Source: Roseobacter sp. (GTDB taxonomy: Bacteria; Pseudomonadota; Alphaproteobacteria; Rhodobacterales; Rhodobacteraceae). Taken from it: 9,110 nucleotides of DNA. The DNA lies in the NCBI GenBank assembly GCA_024636425.1, contig JAGXHB010000098.1, positions 1-9,110 of the forward strand, written 5' to 3'. Shown one piece after another: positions 1 through 6,354 of this stretch (position 1 is the first letter of the stretch; each line of letters begins with the position of its first letter). Under the pieces are notes generated by a model, which saw only the letters and a list, made by a program, of their open reading frames with translations, was not told the DNA's origin and ran no database searches. A program made the position numbers and the translations under genes.

Positions 1-1
1 C

Positions 2-343
2 GTCGGGTCAATGGCGGTTCTGCACGGGCCGACCGGCCTTAACGCGGCATTTGCGACGGGCAAGCGGATCGACAGCGATTCCAGTTATGGCTATGTCAAG
101 GCGGGCCTGACCCGGGATTTTGTCAGCTACGGTGCCACCTCGTTTTCGGTCGATTACTTCGACGGGAGCGACTTCATCGCCACCGGGACAAACACGTCGT
201 CGGTCGGCGTGGCGGTGGTTCAGCAGCTGGATGCCTACAATACGGAGCTTTACGCAACGCACCGCAGCTATACCTTCGAAAGCGCCCCGGCGGCTTTTCG
301 GGATCTGGATGTGACACTTATCGGGGCGCGCTGGCAATTTTAG
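2..343 (+). CDS. Porin, C-terminal part (5' end outside window)
   Basis: This is the last 113 codons of an outer-membrane beta-barrel protein, open to the left edge with no visible start signal; the ATG at 11 is probably internal. The translation shows amphipathic beta-strand stretches with alternating hydrophobic residues (for example around GYVKAGLTRDF, FSVDYFDGSDF and DVTLIGARWQF). It ends in a terminal Phe within GARWQF, the C-terminal aromatic signature recognised by the BAM assembly machinery. Glycine, aromatic residues and polar turns are frequent and there is no cysteine, as expected for porins. I infer a general diffusion porin of the roseobacter type, but the pore-defining loops lie outside the window. 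Substrate cannot be inferred. The downstream gene starts 150 bp later, so it is probably a separate transcription unit. Confidence 0.8.
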   Translation, partial: VGSMAVLHGPTGLNAAFATGKRIDSDSSYGYVKAGLTRDFVSYGATSFSVDYFDGSDFIATGTNTSSVGVAVVQQLDAYNTELYATHRSYTFESAPAAFRDLDVTLIGARWQF

Positions 344-347
344 GGAA

Positions 348-384
348 GGTTTCTCTTGTCCGGTGCCGCTGAACCGGGGGAACC
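348..384 (+). terminator. Weak imperfect hairpin after the porin gene
   Basis: Five bases past the porin stop, GGTTTC (348-353) can pair with GGAACC (379-384), and CCGGT (360-364) with ACCGG (373-377), separated by an asymmetric internal loop. No T-tract follows, so if it ends porin transcription it is not a canonical intrinsic terminator. It may instead protect the mRNA 3' end. Confidence 0.25.
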
Positions 385-402
385 TGCGTTAACGTGAATT
401 GC

Positions 403-439
403 CCTGCGGCGTGTTTTGCGGCATAGTCAAATCCGCAGG
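403..439 (+). repeat. Perfect 7-bp inverted repeat upstream of the lipoprotein gene
   Basis: CCTGCGG at 403-409 is exactly complementary to CCGCAGG at 433-439, with 23 bases between. It lies 55 bp before the lipoprotein start. A poor sigma70-like pair falls in the same place: TTGCCC at 399-404 and CATAGT at 422-427, 17 bp apart. The arms could therefore flank the promoter as an operator, or form a leader hairpin. An 8-bp palindrome CGTTAACG sits just before it (387-394). A 7-bp repeat in GC-rich DNA may be chance. Confidence 0.25.
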
Positions 440-493
440 ATGGCGCAGCATACCGGATCAACCGGGCGCGCCAAAGATGATGAGGCAGGATAT

Positions 494-856
494 ATGATAC
501 GACTTTTCACACTGATCTGTGCGCTTGGTGCATTGTCAGCCTGCGGCGGTTCGCGCGGCGGCTATAACCCTGGTGGATCCTATGGCACCGGTGCTGTGCT
601 TTTTGCCAGTGGTCCGATCAATAGCGCCTGCATGCAGGCAGGCCGCAGGGAGGCAAGCTCGGCGCGGTGCGGCTGTATTCAGGCCGTTGCGGACCGGCAG
701 TTGTCCTCCGCCGAACAGCGGCGCGGCGTGAGGGTGTTCAAAGACCCCCACCAGTTGCAGGAAGCCCGCCAGTCCGACCGCAAAAGCGACAACGACTTCT
801 GGGCGGTCTGGAAGGAATTCGGCACCACCGCAGCAACACTTTGCAGCGCGACCTGA
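494..856 (+). CDS. Small outer-membrane lipoprotein of unknown function
   Basis: The 120-residue product begins MIRLFTLICALGALSAC: a basic N-terminus, a short hydrophobic core and a lipobox LSA|C, so Cys17 should be lipidated. Gly at +2 suits outer-membrane sorting. A glycine-rich linker (about residues 18-33) leads into a Cys- and Arg-rich domain with Cys46, Cys59, Cys61 and Cys117, which could form two disulfides in the periplasm. I chose the ATG at 494 because it starts the signal peptide and has GAGG at 482-485. The frame is open upstream to 416, but that would bury the signal peptide. Similar short proteins occur in Rhodobacterales and I recall some labelled 'arginine transporter'; nothing in the sequence supports transport, and there is no membrane domain beyond the signal. 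The gene converges on the GNAT gene with 6 bp between stop codons. Confidence 0.8.
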   Translation: MIRLFTLICALGALSACGGSRGGYNPGGSYGTGAVLFASGPINSACMQAGRREASSARCGCIQAVADRQLSSAEQRRGVRVFKDPHQLQEARQSDRKSDNDFWAVWKEFGTTAATLCSAT

Positions 857-862
857 CGCCGG

Positions 863-1444
863 TCAAAGATCCTTGATCCAGAATTGCAGTGGCTTGGCGG
901 TTTGTTCCGCCTCGCCTGTGTCTTTCCAGTCGAACGTCGCCACGACCCCCGGCAGGGGTGCAAACCCCCTGCCCCGCCAGAACGCATCAAGCGGGCGGTA
1001 GGTGTCGGGGCGTGCAGGATGATCGTCAGGGCGCTGCACCGCGCAAAAACAGAACCGGGTGAAACCCAGCTGGCGGGCATGCGCCTCGCGAAGGTCAAAA
1101 AACGCATGCCCGATGCCCTGACCGCGGTAGGCGGGCAACAGCACGCTTTCAGCCCCGTAGAATACATCCTCAAGCGCGACCCCCGACCCCTCAAAGGCAC
1201 GCGCGAAATCATCGGTATGATCGGCAAGCGGTGTGCCGGTGCTGGCTCCGACCAAGCTGTCGCCGTCATAGGCACCGACGACAATCGCCTCGGGGCTTTC
1301 GCGGTAGCTTTGCAGGTAGCGTTCTTCGTAGGTCAGATCCCCGTCATAGAGATAGGGCCAGTCACGAAACACTTCGATCCGCAGGCGTGCCACATCGGGC
1401 AGCGCCCGCGCCAAAGCATCCCCCCTGAGCACGGCAATCTTCAT
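863..1444 (-). CDS. GNAT-family N-acetyltransferase
   Basis: A 193-residue single-domain acetyltransferase predicted to transfer the acetyl group of acetyl-CoA to an amine. Motif A, the CoA pyrophosphate loop, is clear: VLLPAYRGQGIGHAFF with Arg107-Gly108-Gln109-Gly110-Ile111-Gly112. It is preceded by the expected beta strand (GAESVLL). An N-terminal region with VARLRIEVFRDWPYLYDGD (about residues 18-36) is characteristic of a subgroup widespread in alphaproteobacteria. The acceptor cannot be deduced; small molecules and protein N-termini are both possible. Its ATG overlaps the stop of the SnoaL-like gene by 4 bp (ATGA, 1441-1444), so translational coupling is likely. It is the last gene of the murA-hisD train. 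No T-rich terminator follows; the convergent lipoprotein gene stops 6 bp away. Confidence 0.9.
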   Translation of the reverse strand: MKIAVLRGDALARALPDVARLRIEVFRDWPYLYDGDLTYEERYLQSYRESPEAIVVGAYDGDSLVGASTGTPLADHTDDFARAFEGSGVALEDVFYGAESVLLPAYRGQGIGHAFFDLREAHARQLGFTRFCFCAVQRPDDHPARPDTYRPLDAFWRGRGFAPLPGVVATFDWKDTGEAEQTAKPLQFWIKDL

Positions 1445-1833
1445 GAGACCTGCGCGATCCAGTCCGACAGGTTGTAGCGGGTGGTCACGCGGATGATTTT
1501 GCCGTCTTTCAGGTCAAAGAATGATCCCGCCTGAATCCTGTAGGTTTGGCCCTTTGCCTCCGGCAGCCCTTCGTCGGTGGCTTTGTAGGTGCCGTTAACG
1601 ATGTATTCCGCCGCACCTCTGGTGCCGTCGGGCGACGTAAAGATCACCATGTCGGTCAGGTTTTCGTCATAACATTCGGTCATATGCGCACAAAATTCCG
1701 CGAATTTCTCGCGGCCCGTGCGGATATTTCCTTCGTTCACATGATGCGCCACACCCGGCGACACACAGTCGAGCATGGTATCGACGTCACCTGCGTTGAA
1801 GGCATCGAAATAGGTCTGGATGACATGTGCCAT
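1441..1833 (-). CDS. SnoaL/NTF2-like ketosteroid isomerase-related protein
   Basis: This 130-residue protein has the size and pattern of a single NTF2/SnoaL cone domain. It has an N-terminal helix IQTYFDAFNAGDVDTMLDCVSP (about residues 5-26), a central GREKFAEF segment, and C-terminal strands ending SFFDLKDGKIIRVTTRYNLSDW. It matches what I know of the family called 'ketosteroid isomerase-related protein' rather than true steroid isomerases, whose catalytic Tyr/Asp set I cannot map confidently. Some relatives bind or isomerise small molecules; the substrate here is unknown. A strong ribosome-binding site AAGGAAAGG (minus strand, 1841-1849) overlaps the stop of the phosphatase gene and fixes the start. 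It is coupled to the downstream acetyltransferase by a 4-bp overlap, suggesting a functional pair. Confidence 0.85.
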   Translation of the reverse strand: MAHVIQTYFDAFNAGDVDTMLDCVSPGVAHHVNEGNIRTGREKFAEFCAHMTECYDENLTDMVIFTSPDGTRGAAEYIVNGTYKATDEGLPEAKGQTYRIQAGSFFDLKDGKIIRVTTRYNLSDWIAQVS

Positions 1834-1847
1834 GGCGGGGCCTTTCC

Positions 1848-2312
1848 TTACAGTTGGGGCAATGTGGGTTCACCGAAACGGTCGATCAGACGATCCCTGA
1901 TCTGGTCGCGTGCGGCGCGGTATTGCGCAATCTTGGACTCGCGGGTTTCACCCAGACCTGTGGGGTCAAGGATCGGCCAGTATTCAACCGTCAGATGATA
2001 GAACCGCGTCAGTTCAAGCGCACGGCGCTGGCTGGCGGGGCTAAGCGCGATGATCAGATCGAACGAGCTTAGATCGTCGCCCCAGTCGTGCATCTCGTCA
2101 AAGCTGCGCGACCGGTGGCGCGACAGTTCCACATCAAGCTCCTGACAGACCGCGATGGAGAAGCCGTCGATCTCAAGATCATTCATCACGCCGACCGACT
2201 GCACATAGGTGCCGGTGCCGTAAAACTTCTTCATCAACCCCTCGGCCATGGGCGACCGCACAGCATTGTGGTCGCAGCAGAACAGTACCGACTGGGGCAG
2301 ATTTTCGGTCAT
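1848..2312 (-). CDS. Low-molecular-weight phosphatase family protein (LMW-PTP / ArsC fold)
   Basis: A 154-residue protein of usual family length. The N-terminal P-loop reads FCCDHNAVRSPMAEG, giving catalytic Cys13-x5-Arg19-Ser20. The general acid is present late in the protein as Asp116-Pro117 (LDPTG). These two motifs define low-molecular-weight protein tyrosine phosphatases and thioredoxin-coupled arsenate reductases. Unlike classical members (C-x4-C-R-S), the second P-loop Cys is Val18, and an extra Cys lies just before the nucleophile (Cys12). Phosphatase activity on a phosphotyrosine or small phosphoester seems likelier than arsenate reduction, since no ars genes are nearby. Its ATG directly follows the TAG of the UPF0262 gene with no spacer. 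I recall infA after this gene in several Rhodobacterales; here a SnoaL-like gene follows instead. Confidence 0.9.
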   Translation of the reverse strand: MTENLPQSVLFCCDHNAVRSPMAEGLMKKFYGTGTYVQSVGVMNDLEIDGFSIAVCQELDVELSRHRSRSFDEMHDWGDDLSSFDLIIALSPASQRRALELTRFYHLTVEYWPILDPTGLGETRESKIAQYRAARDQIRDRLIDRFGEPTLPQL

Positions 2313-2792
2313 CTACCCGCCGTAATGCAAGACACAGATCAGCGTAAACAGGCGGCGCGCGGTGTCCGTGTCGATCTCGGCCTTGCCTTCCAACCGTTCC
2401 TGCAACACCCGCGATCCTTCGTTGTGGATGCCCCGCCGGGCCATGTCGATGGTTTCGATCTGCGATGGCGCGGATTTCTTGACCGCTTCAAAGTAGGATT
2501 CGCAGATCTGGAAGTAATCCTTGACCACCTGCCGGAACGGCCCGAGCGACAGATGGAATTCTGCCGCCTTTTCAGCAGCTTCGGTGTTCACATCGAACAC
2601 CAGCCGTTTGTCGCGGATCGACAGACCCAGATGATACGGCCCCTGCGGCACGTCGCGGCCCTCGCGCACGGGCAAGACGAACACGTTTTCCTCAAGCAGA
2701 TCAAACAGGGCGACTTTGCGTTCCTGTTCAATCTCGGGGGTGGGCGGTGGCAGGTTCGCGTCGTCTAGCACGATATGCGTGATACGGGACAT
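2313..2792 (-). CDS. UPF0262 family protein
   Basis: A 159-residue soluble protein with no signal peptide or membrane segment. It matches the conserved alphaproteobacterial UPF0262 family: an N-terminal ITHIVLDD, then EQERKVALFDLLEENVF (about residues 22-38), a central hydrophilic region with LGPFRQVVKDYFQICESYFEAV (about 83-104), and MARRGIHNEGSRVLQERL with a C-terminal LFTLICVLHYGG. The function is unknown; the persistent link to hisD and murA is the only clue. The ATG at 2792 has a purine-rich site AGAAGAGAAG ahead of it. A 73-bp gap separates it from hisD, with a possible promoter, so this gene and those downstream may also be transcribed independently. It abuts the phosphatase gene (TAG-ATG). 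Confidence 0.9.
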   Translation of the reverse strand: MSRITHIVLDDANLPPPTPEIEQERKVALFDLLEENVFVLPVREGRDVPQGPYHLGLSIRDKRLVFDVNTEAAEKAAEFHLSLGPFRQVVKDYFQICESYFEAVKKSAPSQIETIDMARRGIHNEGSRVLQERLEGKAEIDTDTARRLFTLICVLHYGG

Positions 2793-2822
2793 GGGACTTC
2801 TCTTCTGGCAGGTTTGGGCGCG

Positions 2823-2851
2823 ACCTTAGACGGCAGTCGGGCCAAGTTCAA
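2823..2851 (-). promoter_or_regulatory. Candidate sigma70-type promoter for the UPF0262-phosphatase genes
   Basis: On the minus strand, TTGAAC (2846-2851) and TAAGGT (2823-2828) are separated by exactly 17 bp in the gap after hisD. Transcription would begin about 24 bases before the UPF0262 ATG, leaving room for its ribosome-binding site. The -10 match is only moderate, so this is a position-supported guess. Confidence 0.3.
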
Positions 2852-2865
2852 TCTGGGCCGCTACG

Positions 2866-4167
2866 TCAGTCGTTCAGCTTGCGCAGGCGTGCCGTAACCG
2901 ACAGCCCGTGCGCCTCAAGGCTTTCCGAGCGGGCCAGCCGTTCGGCGGCAGGGCCAATCGCGCGCAAGGCTTGCGGGGTCATACGCGCCAGCGTCGTGCG
3001 CTTCATGAAATCCAGCACCGACAGGCCGGACGAAAAACGCGCAGAACGGGCGGTCGGCAGCACATGGTTCGGCCCGCCAACATAATCGCCAATCGCTTCG
3101 GGCGTCCACTGGCCAAGGAAGATCGCGCCCGCATGGGTGATCTGCGCTGAAAGCGCGTCGACATCTGCCACGCAAAGTTCAAGGTGTTCCGGGGCGATCC
3201 GGTCGCTAAGAATGGCTGCCGTGGCAAGATCGGGCACGGTGATGATGGCACCGTTGTCACGCCAGCTTGCCCCTGCGATGGCGCGGCGTTCCAGCGTTTC
3301 AAGCCGCGTGTCGACAGCCGCCGCCACAGCCTGACCAAAAGCCGCGTCCGTCGTGATCAGAATGGACTGCGCGCTCTCGTCATGTTCCGCCTGCGACAGC
3401 AGATCAAGCGCGATCCAGTCAGGGTCGTTGTCGCCATCCGCGATGACCAGAATTTCGGAGGGCCCCGCGATCATGTCGATGCCCACCTTGCCGAACACAC
3501 GCCGCTTGGCCGCCGCCACATAGGCATTGCCTGGGCCGGTGATCTTGTCCACGGGCGGAATCGTCTCGGTGCCATACGCCAGCGCCGCAACCGCCTGCGC
3601 GCCCCCGATACGGTAAATTTCATCGACGCCGGCAATCCGCGCGGCCAGCAGAACCAGCGGGTTCAGAACACCATCCGGCGTCGGCACCACCATGGCCAGA
3701 CGCGGAACCCCCGCGACCTTGGCAGGCACAGCGTTCATCAGCACCGACGACGGATAGCTTGCCTGCCCGCCCGGCACATAAAGCCCGGCAGCAGATACCG
3801 GCGTCCACCGCCAGCCCAAGGTGGCCCCGTCGGGATCCTCCCACTGCGCGTCCTGGGGCAACTGGCGCTCGTGATAGGCCCGGATGCGATCTGCCGCCAG
3901 CTCAAGTGCTGTGCGATCCTCTGCACCGACCTCGGCCACCGCAGCGTCGACTTCGGCAGGGGTGATGCGCAGCGTCTCGGCCGTCAGCGTGATACGGTCG
4001 AATTTCTCGGTCAGCGCGATCACTGCGGCGTCACCCGACTGGCGGACCTGCGCAATGATACCTGCCACAACATCATCGACGTCGGGGCTGTCTTCGCGTT
4101 TGGCCGACAAAAGCGCGGTGAAGGCCTGTTCAAAGTCGGGAGCGTCATAGTCCAGAAACTGGGGCAT
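2866..4167 (-). CDS. hisD: Histidinol dehydrogenase
   Basis: HisD oxidises L-histidinol to L-histidine in two NAD-dependent steps, the last stage of histidine synthesis, in the cytoplasm. The 433-residue length is normal. The family signature is intact (KITGPGNAYVAAAKR, then GIDMIAGPSEILVIAD). The zinc ligands expected from the E. coli enzyme are Gln259, His262, Asp361 and His420, and the catalytic Glu327-His328 lies in APEHLE. The frame is open 26 codons further upstream to 4245, but I chose the ATG at 4167: homologues start near there and AAAGGA lies 6 bases before it (minus strand, 4174-4179). Other his genes are absent; hisD sits between DUF2948 and UPF0262 genes, a roseobacter-type arrangement. 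The 115-bp gap before it contains no clear promoter, only a 6-bp GCGAAG/CTTCGC hairpin without a T-tract. Confidence 0.98.
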   Translation of the reverse strand: MPQFLDYDAPDFEQAFTALLSAKREDSPDVDDVVAGIIAQVRQSGDAAVIALTEKFDRITLTAETLRITPAEVDAAVAEVGAEDRTALELAADRIRAYHERQLPQDAQWEDPDGATLGWRWTPVSAAGLYVPGGQASYPSSVLMNAVPAKVAGVPRLAMVVPTPDGVLNPLVLLAARIAGVDEIYRIGGAQAVAALAYGTETIPPVDKITGPGNAYVAAAKRRVFGKVGIDMIAGPSEILVIADGDNDPDWIALDLLSQAEHDESAQSILITTDAAFGQAVAAAVDTRLETLERRAIAGASWRDNGAIITVPDLATAAILSDRIAPEHLELCVADVDALSAQITHAGAIFLGQWTPEAIGDYVGGPNHVLPTARSARFSSGLSVLDFMKRTTLARMTPQALRAIGPAAERLARSESLEAHGLSVTARLRKLND

Positions 4168-4282
4168 CAGATTTCCTTTGCGGTCCGGTATATCGGATGG
4201 AAGCGGGACGTGATGCGGCGAAGGGCGTGCATGCGCTTCGCGCAACGAAATTCAACAGCCAGAGAAGGCCAAAACAGGTACG

Positions 4283-4753
4283 TCAGGCCGGATGTTCAGG
4301 GAACTTGCGCGACGGGGAAACATAGGGACGCGTCACGTCCTTGAGAGTGACCTCAAGGGCCTCCACGCGCAGCCGGATCGCGCCATCGCCCGCAAGCGTC
4401 AGCAGCACATCGCCCGACGGCGCATCGGTCTGGGTGAACTCGATCTGAAGCAACGACAGGATGGTATCGCTGTCACCCTTGTCGACGCCCTGACTGGAAA
4501 CGCGCTGGACGTTGTTGAACATCAGGACAGACTGCACACGCTCCGCCGCGTGGCGCGTCTTGCCTGCGTCTTCCCAGCGGACGCGGTTCAGCAGCAGCGC
4601 AAAGCGCGCACCCTGCCGGTGCCAGCGCATTTCGGACGCGGGAAACACCGCATCCTGCGCGAGCGAGGAGATCACCTTGAGGTCATCCCCGTCAAAGGCT
4701 CCGAGGTTCAGCGGAGCCTCACGGCCATCTTCAAAACGTGCGTCTTCGGTCAT
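4283..4753 (-). CDS. DUF2948 family protein
   Basis: A 156-residue cytoplasmic protein of unknown function matching the DUF2948 pattern. A start region LNLGAFDGDDLKVISSLAQDAV (about residues 15-36) is followed by RWHRQGARFALLLNRVRWED (about 43-62), then ERVQSVLMFNNV. The C-terminus has LRVEALEVTLKDVTRPYVSPSRK. There are no signal peptide, membrane helices or cysteines, and no catalytic motif stands out. Its ATG overlaps the murA stop by 4 bp (ATGA, 4750-4753) and lacks a strong ribosome-binding site, so translation probably depends on murA. Such tight coupling suggests a role tied to MurA or to the cell envelope, but that is inference. hisD starts 115 bp downstream. Confidence 0.9.
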   Translation of the reverse strand: MTEDARFEDGREAPLNLGAFDGDDLKVISSLAQDAVFPASEMRWHRQGARFALLLNRVRWEDAGKTRHAAERVQSVLMFNNVQRVSSQGVDKGDSDTILSLLQIEFTQTDAPSGDVLLTLAGDGAIRLRVEALEVTLKDVTRPYVSPSRKFPEHPA

Positions 4754-6021
4754 ACGTCTTTGATCCGTTCGATATTGGCACCAACGCCGCGCAACTTGGC
4801 GACTACATGTTCATATCCGCGATCCAGATGATAGACGCGGCTGACCTTGGTTTCCCCTTCGGCTGCCATCGCTGCGAGAATAAGCGACACAGACGCGCGC
4901 AGATCCGTCGCCATTACCGGCGCACCCTTGAGCTTTTTAACACCTTTGACAGTGGCCGTGCCCCCGTGAACGTCGATGTCGGCCCCCATGCGGATCAGTT
5001 CGGGCGCGTGCATGAAGCGGTTTTCGAAGATCTTTTCCTCAAGCACCGACGTTCCGTCAGCCGTACATAGAAGCGCCATCATCTGCGCCTGCAGATCGGT
5101 CGGAAAGCCGGGGAACGGCTGCGTCGTCACATCAACCGCGCTGATCACGCCGTTGCGCCGCGCAACTTTCAGGCCCTTGTCCGTTTCGGTCACGTCGATG
5201 CCCGCCGCGTCCAGCTTTTCGCAGAACGCCGCCAGCAGATCGATCCGCCCGCCCAGAAGCTCAACCTCGCCACCGCAGATCGCAGGCGCAAGCATATAGG
5301 TGCCAAGCTCGATCCGGTCGGTCACGACGCGGTGGGTTGCGCCGTGCAGCCGGTCAACGCCCTGAATTTCAATGCGGCTGGTGCCGTCGCCGTCGATCTG
5401 CGCGCCCATGGCCCGCAGGCAGGTGGCCAGATCTACGATCTCGGGTTCGCGCGCGGCATTGTTGATGACGGTCGTGCCCTTGGCGAGGGTCGCAGCCATC
5501 ATGATGTTCTCCGTCGCCCCGACAGAGGCGAAGGGGAAGTCGATCACCGCCCCCTTGAGCGCGCCACCTTCGGCCTTGGCATGCAGATAGCCGTCGCGCA
5601 GATCAATCACTGCGCCCATCTTCGCCAGACCGTCGGTGTGGATATCCATCGGACGCGCGCCGATTGCACAGCCGCCGGGCAGCGAAACTTCGGCATGTCC
5701 TTCACGCGCCAGCAACGGCCCCAGCACAAGGTTTGACGCGCGCATCTTGCGCACGATGTCATAATCGGCGCGGGTATTGATTTCGCCATGGCAGGACATC
5801 GCCAGCACCTGACCGTCCTGCATGGATGTCACCTCCGCCCCCAGCGACCGCAGCAATTCGGTCATGGTGCGGATGTCAGACAGGCGCGGCGCGTTGGTCA
5901 GCGTCAGAGGCTCTTCGGACAGCAGCGTGGCTGGCATCAGCGCAAGGCAAGCGTTCTTGGCCCCCGCGATCGGAATCTGGCCTGACAGGCTGCCACCGCC
6001 TTTGACAACAATAGAATCCAT
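4750..6021 (-). CDS. murA: UDP-N-acetylglucosamine 1-carboxyvinyltransferase
   Basis: MurA transfers enolpyruvate from phosphoenolpyruvate to UDP-GlcNAc, the first committed step of peptidoglycan synthesis, in the cytoplasm. The product is 423 residues, the usual length. Visible hallmarks are Lys22-Asn23 in GAKNA, the active-site loop PGGCAIGARP with Cys118 (equivalent to E. coli Cys115), Asp309 in FPTDLQAQ, and Arg401 in HLDRGYEH. Because the loop carries Cys rather than Asp, the enzyme should be fosfomycin-sensitive. The ATG at 6021 is supported by AAGGAAGG (minus strand, 6029-6036), 7 bases upstream and lying inside the end of the preceding small gene, whose TGA is 3 bp away. It overlaps the DUF2948 gene by 4 bp. 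It therefore appears to be the second gene of the long minus-strand train. Confidence 0.98.
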   Translation of the reverse strand: MDSIVVKGGGSLSGQIPIAGAKNACLALMPATLLSEEPLTLTNAPRLSDIRTMTELLRSLGAEVTSMQDGQVLAMSCHGEINTRADYDIVRKMRASNLVLGPLLAREGHAEVSLPGGCAIGARPMDIHTDGLAKMGAVIDLRDGYLHAKAEGGALKGAVIDFPFASVGATENIMMAATLAKGTTVINNAAREPEIVDLATCLRAMGAQIDGDGTSRIEIQGVDRLHGATHRVVTDRIELGTYMLAPAICGGEVELLGGRIDLLAAFCEKLDAAGIDVTETDKGLKVARRNGVISAVDVTTQPFPGFPTDLQAQMMALLCTADGTSVLEEKIFENRFMHAPELIRMGADIDVHGGTATVKGVKKLKGAPVMATDLRASVSLILAAMAAEGETKVSRVYHLDRGYEHVVAKLRGVGANIERIKDV

Positions 6022-6024
6022 GGT

Positions 6025-6195
6025 TCAGCCTTCCTTGTCCTGGCCTGCCGGGCCGTTGCCTGTCTGCTCTTTTGGTCCGCGCGCGCGTGCCTGAGCCTTG
6101 CGCCGGGCCATATTGGCCTTGAGCGCGGCTTTCAGCCTGTCTTCCCGATCGGATTTCGGTTTGTCGGGCTTTTGAGGGGCGGTACCTTGTGACAT
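6025..6195 (-). CDS. Small basic protein of 56 residues, upstream of murA
   Basis: This short ORF encodes a highly charged protein. An N-terminal Pro/Lys/Asp-rich stretch is followed by DREDRLKAALKANMARRKAQARAR (about residues 17-39), which would form a basic amphipathic helix, and then a Gly/Gln-rich tail. I recall similar short 'RRKAQAR' proteins ahead of murA in Rhodobacterales. The start is bounded: an in-frame TAG lies 3 codons upstream of the ATG, so no extension is possible. There is no Shine-Dalgarno sequence, which raises the possibility of leaderless translation. Its stop lies 3 bp before murA and its last codons contain the murA ribosome-binding site, so its translation may help open murA. 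It has no Cys, Trp or membrane segment. RNA or ribosome binding is possible from the charge but is not shown. Confidence 0.7.
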   Translation of the reverse strand: MSQGTAPQKPDKPKSDREDRLKAALKANMARRKAQARARGPKEQTGNGPAGQDKEG

Positions 6196-6201
6196 GTCGA
6201 T

Positions 6202-6230
6202 TGTCTAGCGCAGCGGGGCGGCATGGTCCA
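6202..6230 (-). promoter_or_regulatory. Candidate promoter giving a leaderless mRNA for the 56-residue gene and murA
   Basis: On the minus strand TGGACC (6225-6230) and TAGACA (6202-6207) are 17 bp apart. The ATG at 6195 lies 7 bases after the -10 end, where transcription would start. This would explain the absent Shine-Dalgarno sequence. Both hexamers are imperfect. Confidence 0.25.
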
Positions 6231-6279
6231 GATTGCGCTTGCACCATATTGCGAATGCGTCTAATCAGCCGCCCACAGT

Positions 6280-6354
6280 GCTGTGGTAGCTCAGTGGCAG
6301 AGCACACCCTTGGTAAGGGTGAGGTCGAGAGTTCAATCCTCTCTCACAGCACCA
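6280..6354 (+). tRNA. tRNA-Thr (anticodon GGU)
   Basis: The 75-base sequence folds into a complete cloverleaf. The acceptor stem GCTGTGG pairs with TCACAGC (one G-T pair). The D stem is GCTC/GAGC. The anticodon stem CACCC/GGGTG holds the loop TTGGTAA, with anticodon GGT at 6312-6314 (reads ACC and ACU). The T stem GAGAG/CTCTC holds the loop TTCAATC. Discriminator A6351 is followed by an encoded CCA (6352-6354). A weak promoter-like pair TTGCAC (6239-6244) and TCTAAT (6260-6265) precedes it with a short 15-bp spacer. It is transcribed away from the murA train. The DNA immediately downstream changes in composition, a common situation at tRNA genes used for integration. Confidence 0.97.

Noticed and set aside
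884..1477. Plus-strand open frame of 197 codons opposite the GNAT gene
   Set aside because: It is a shadow of a recognisable acetyltransferase; its composition is not protein-like and the true gene has overlapping coupling with its neighbour.
2088..2768. Plus-strand open frame of 226 codons opposite the UPF0262 and phosphatase genes
   Set aside because: It spans two well-supported genes on the other strand and shows no family features.
4218..4241. GCGAAG/CTTCGC hairpin in the gap before hisD as a terminator
   Set aside because: Only six pairs and no T-tract on the minus strand; transcription probably continues from murA into hisD.
4168..4245. Upstream extension of hisD by 26 codons
   Set aside because: Homologous enzymes start near the chosen ATG, which has a good ribosome-binding site; the extension has no domain.
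3184..4344. Plus-strand open frame of 386 codons opposite hisD
   Set aside because: It is antisense to an unmistakable hisD, rich in Arg/His/Gly/Pro as expected of GC-rich shadow frames, and shows no domain or ribosome-binding site.
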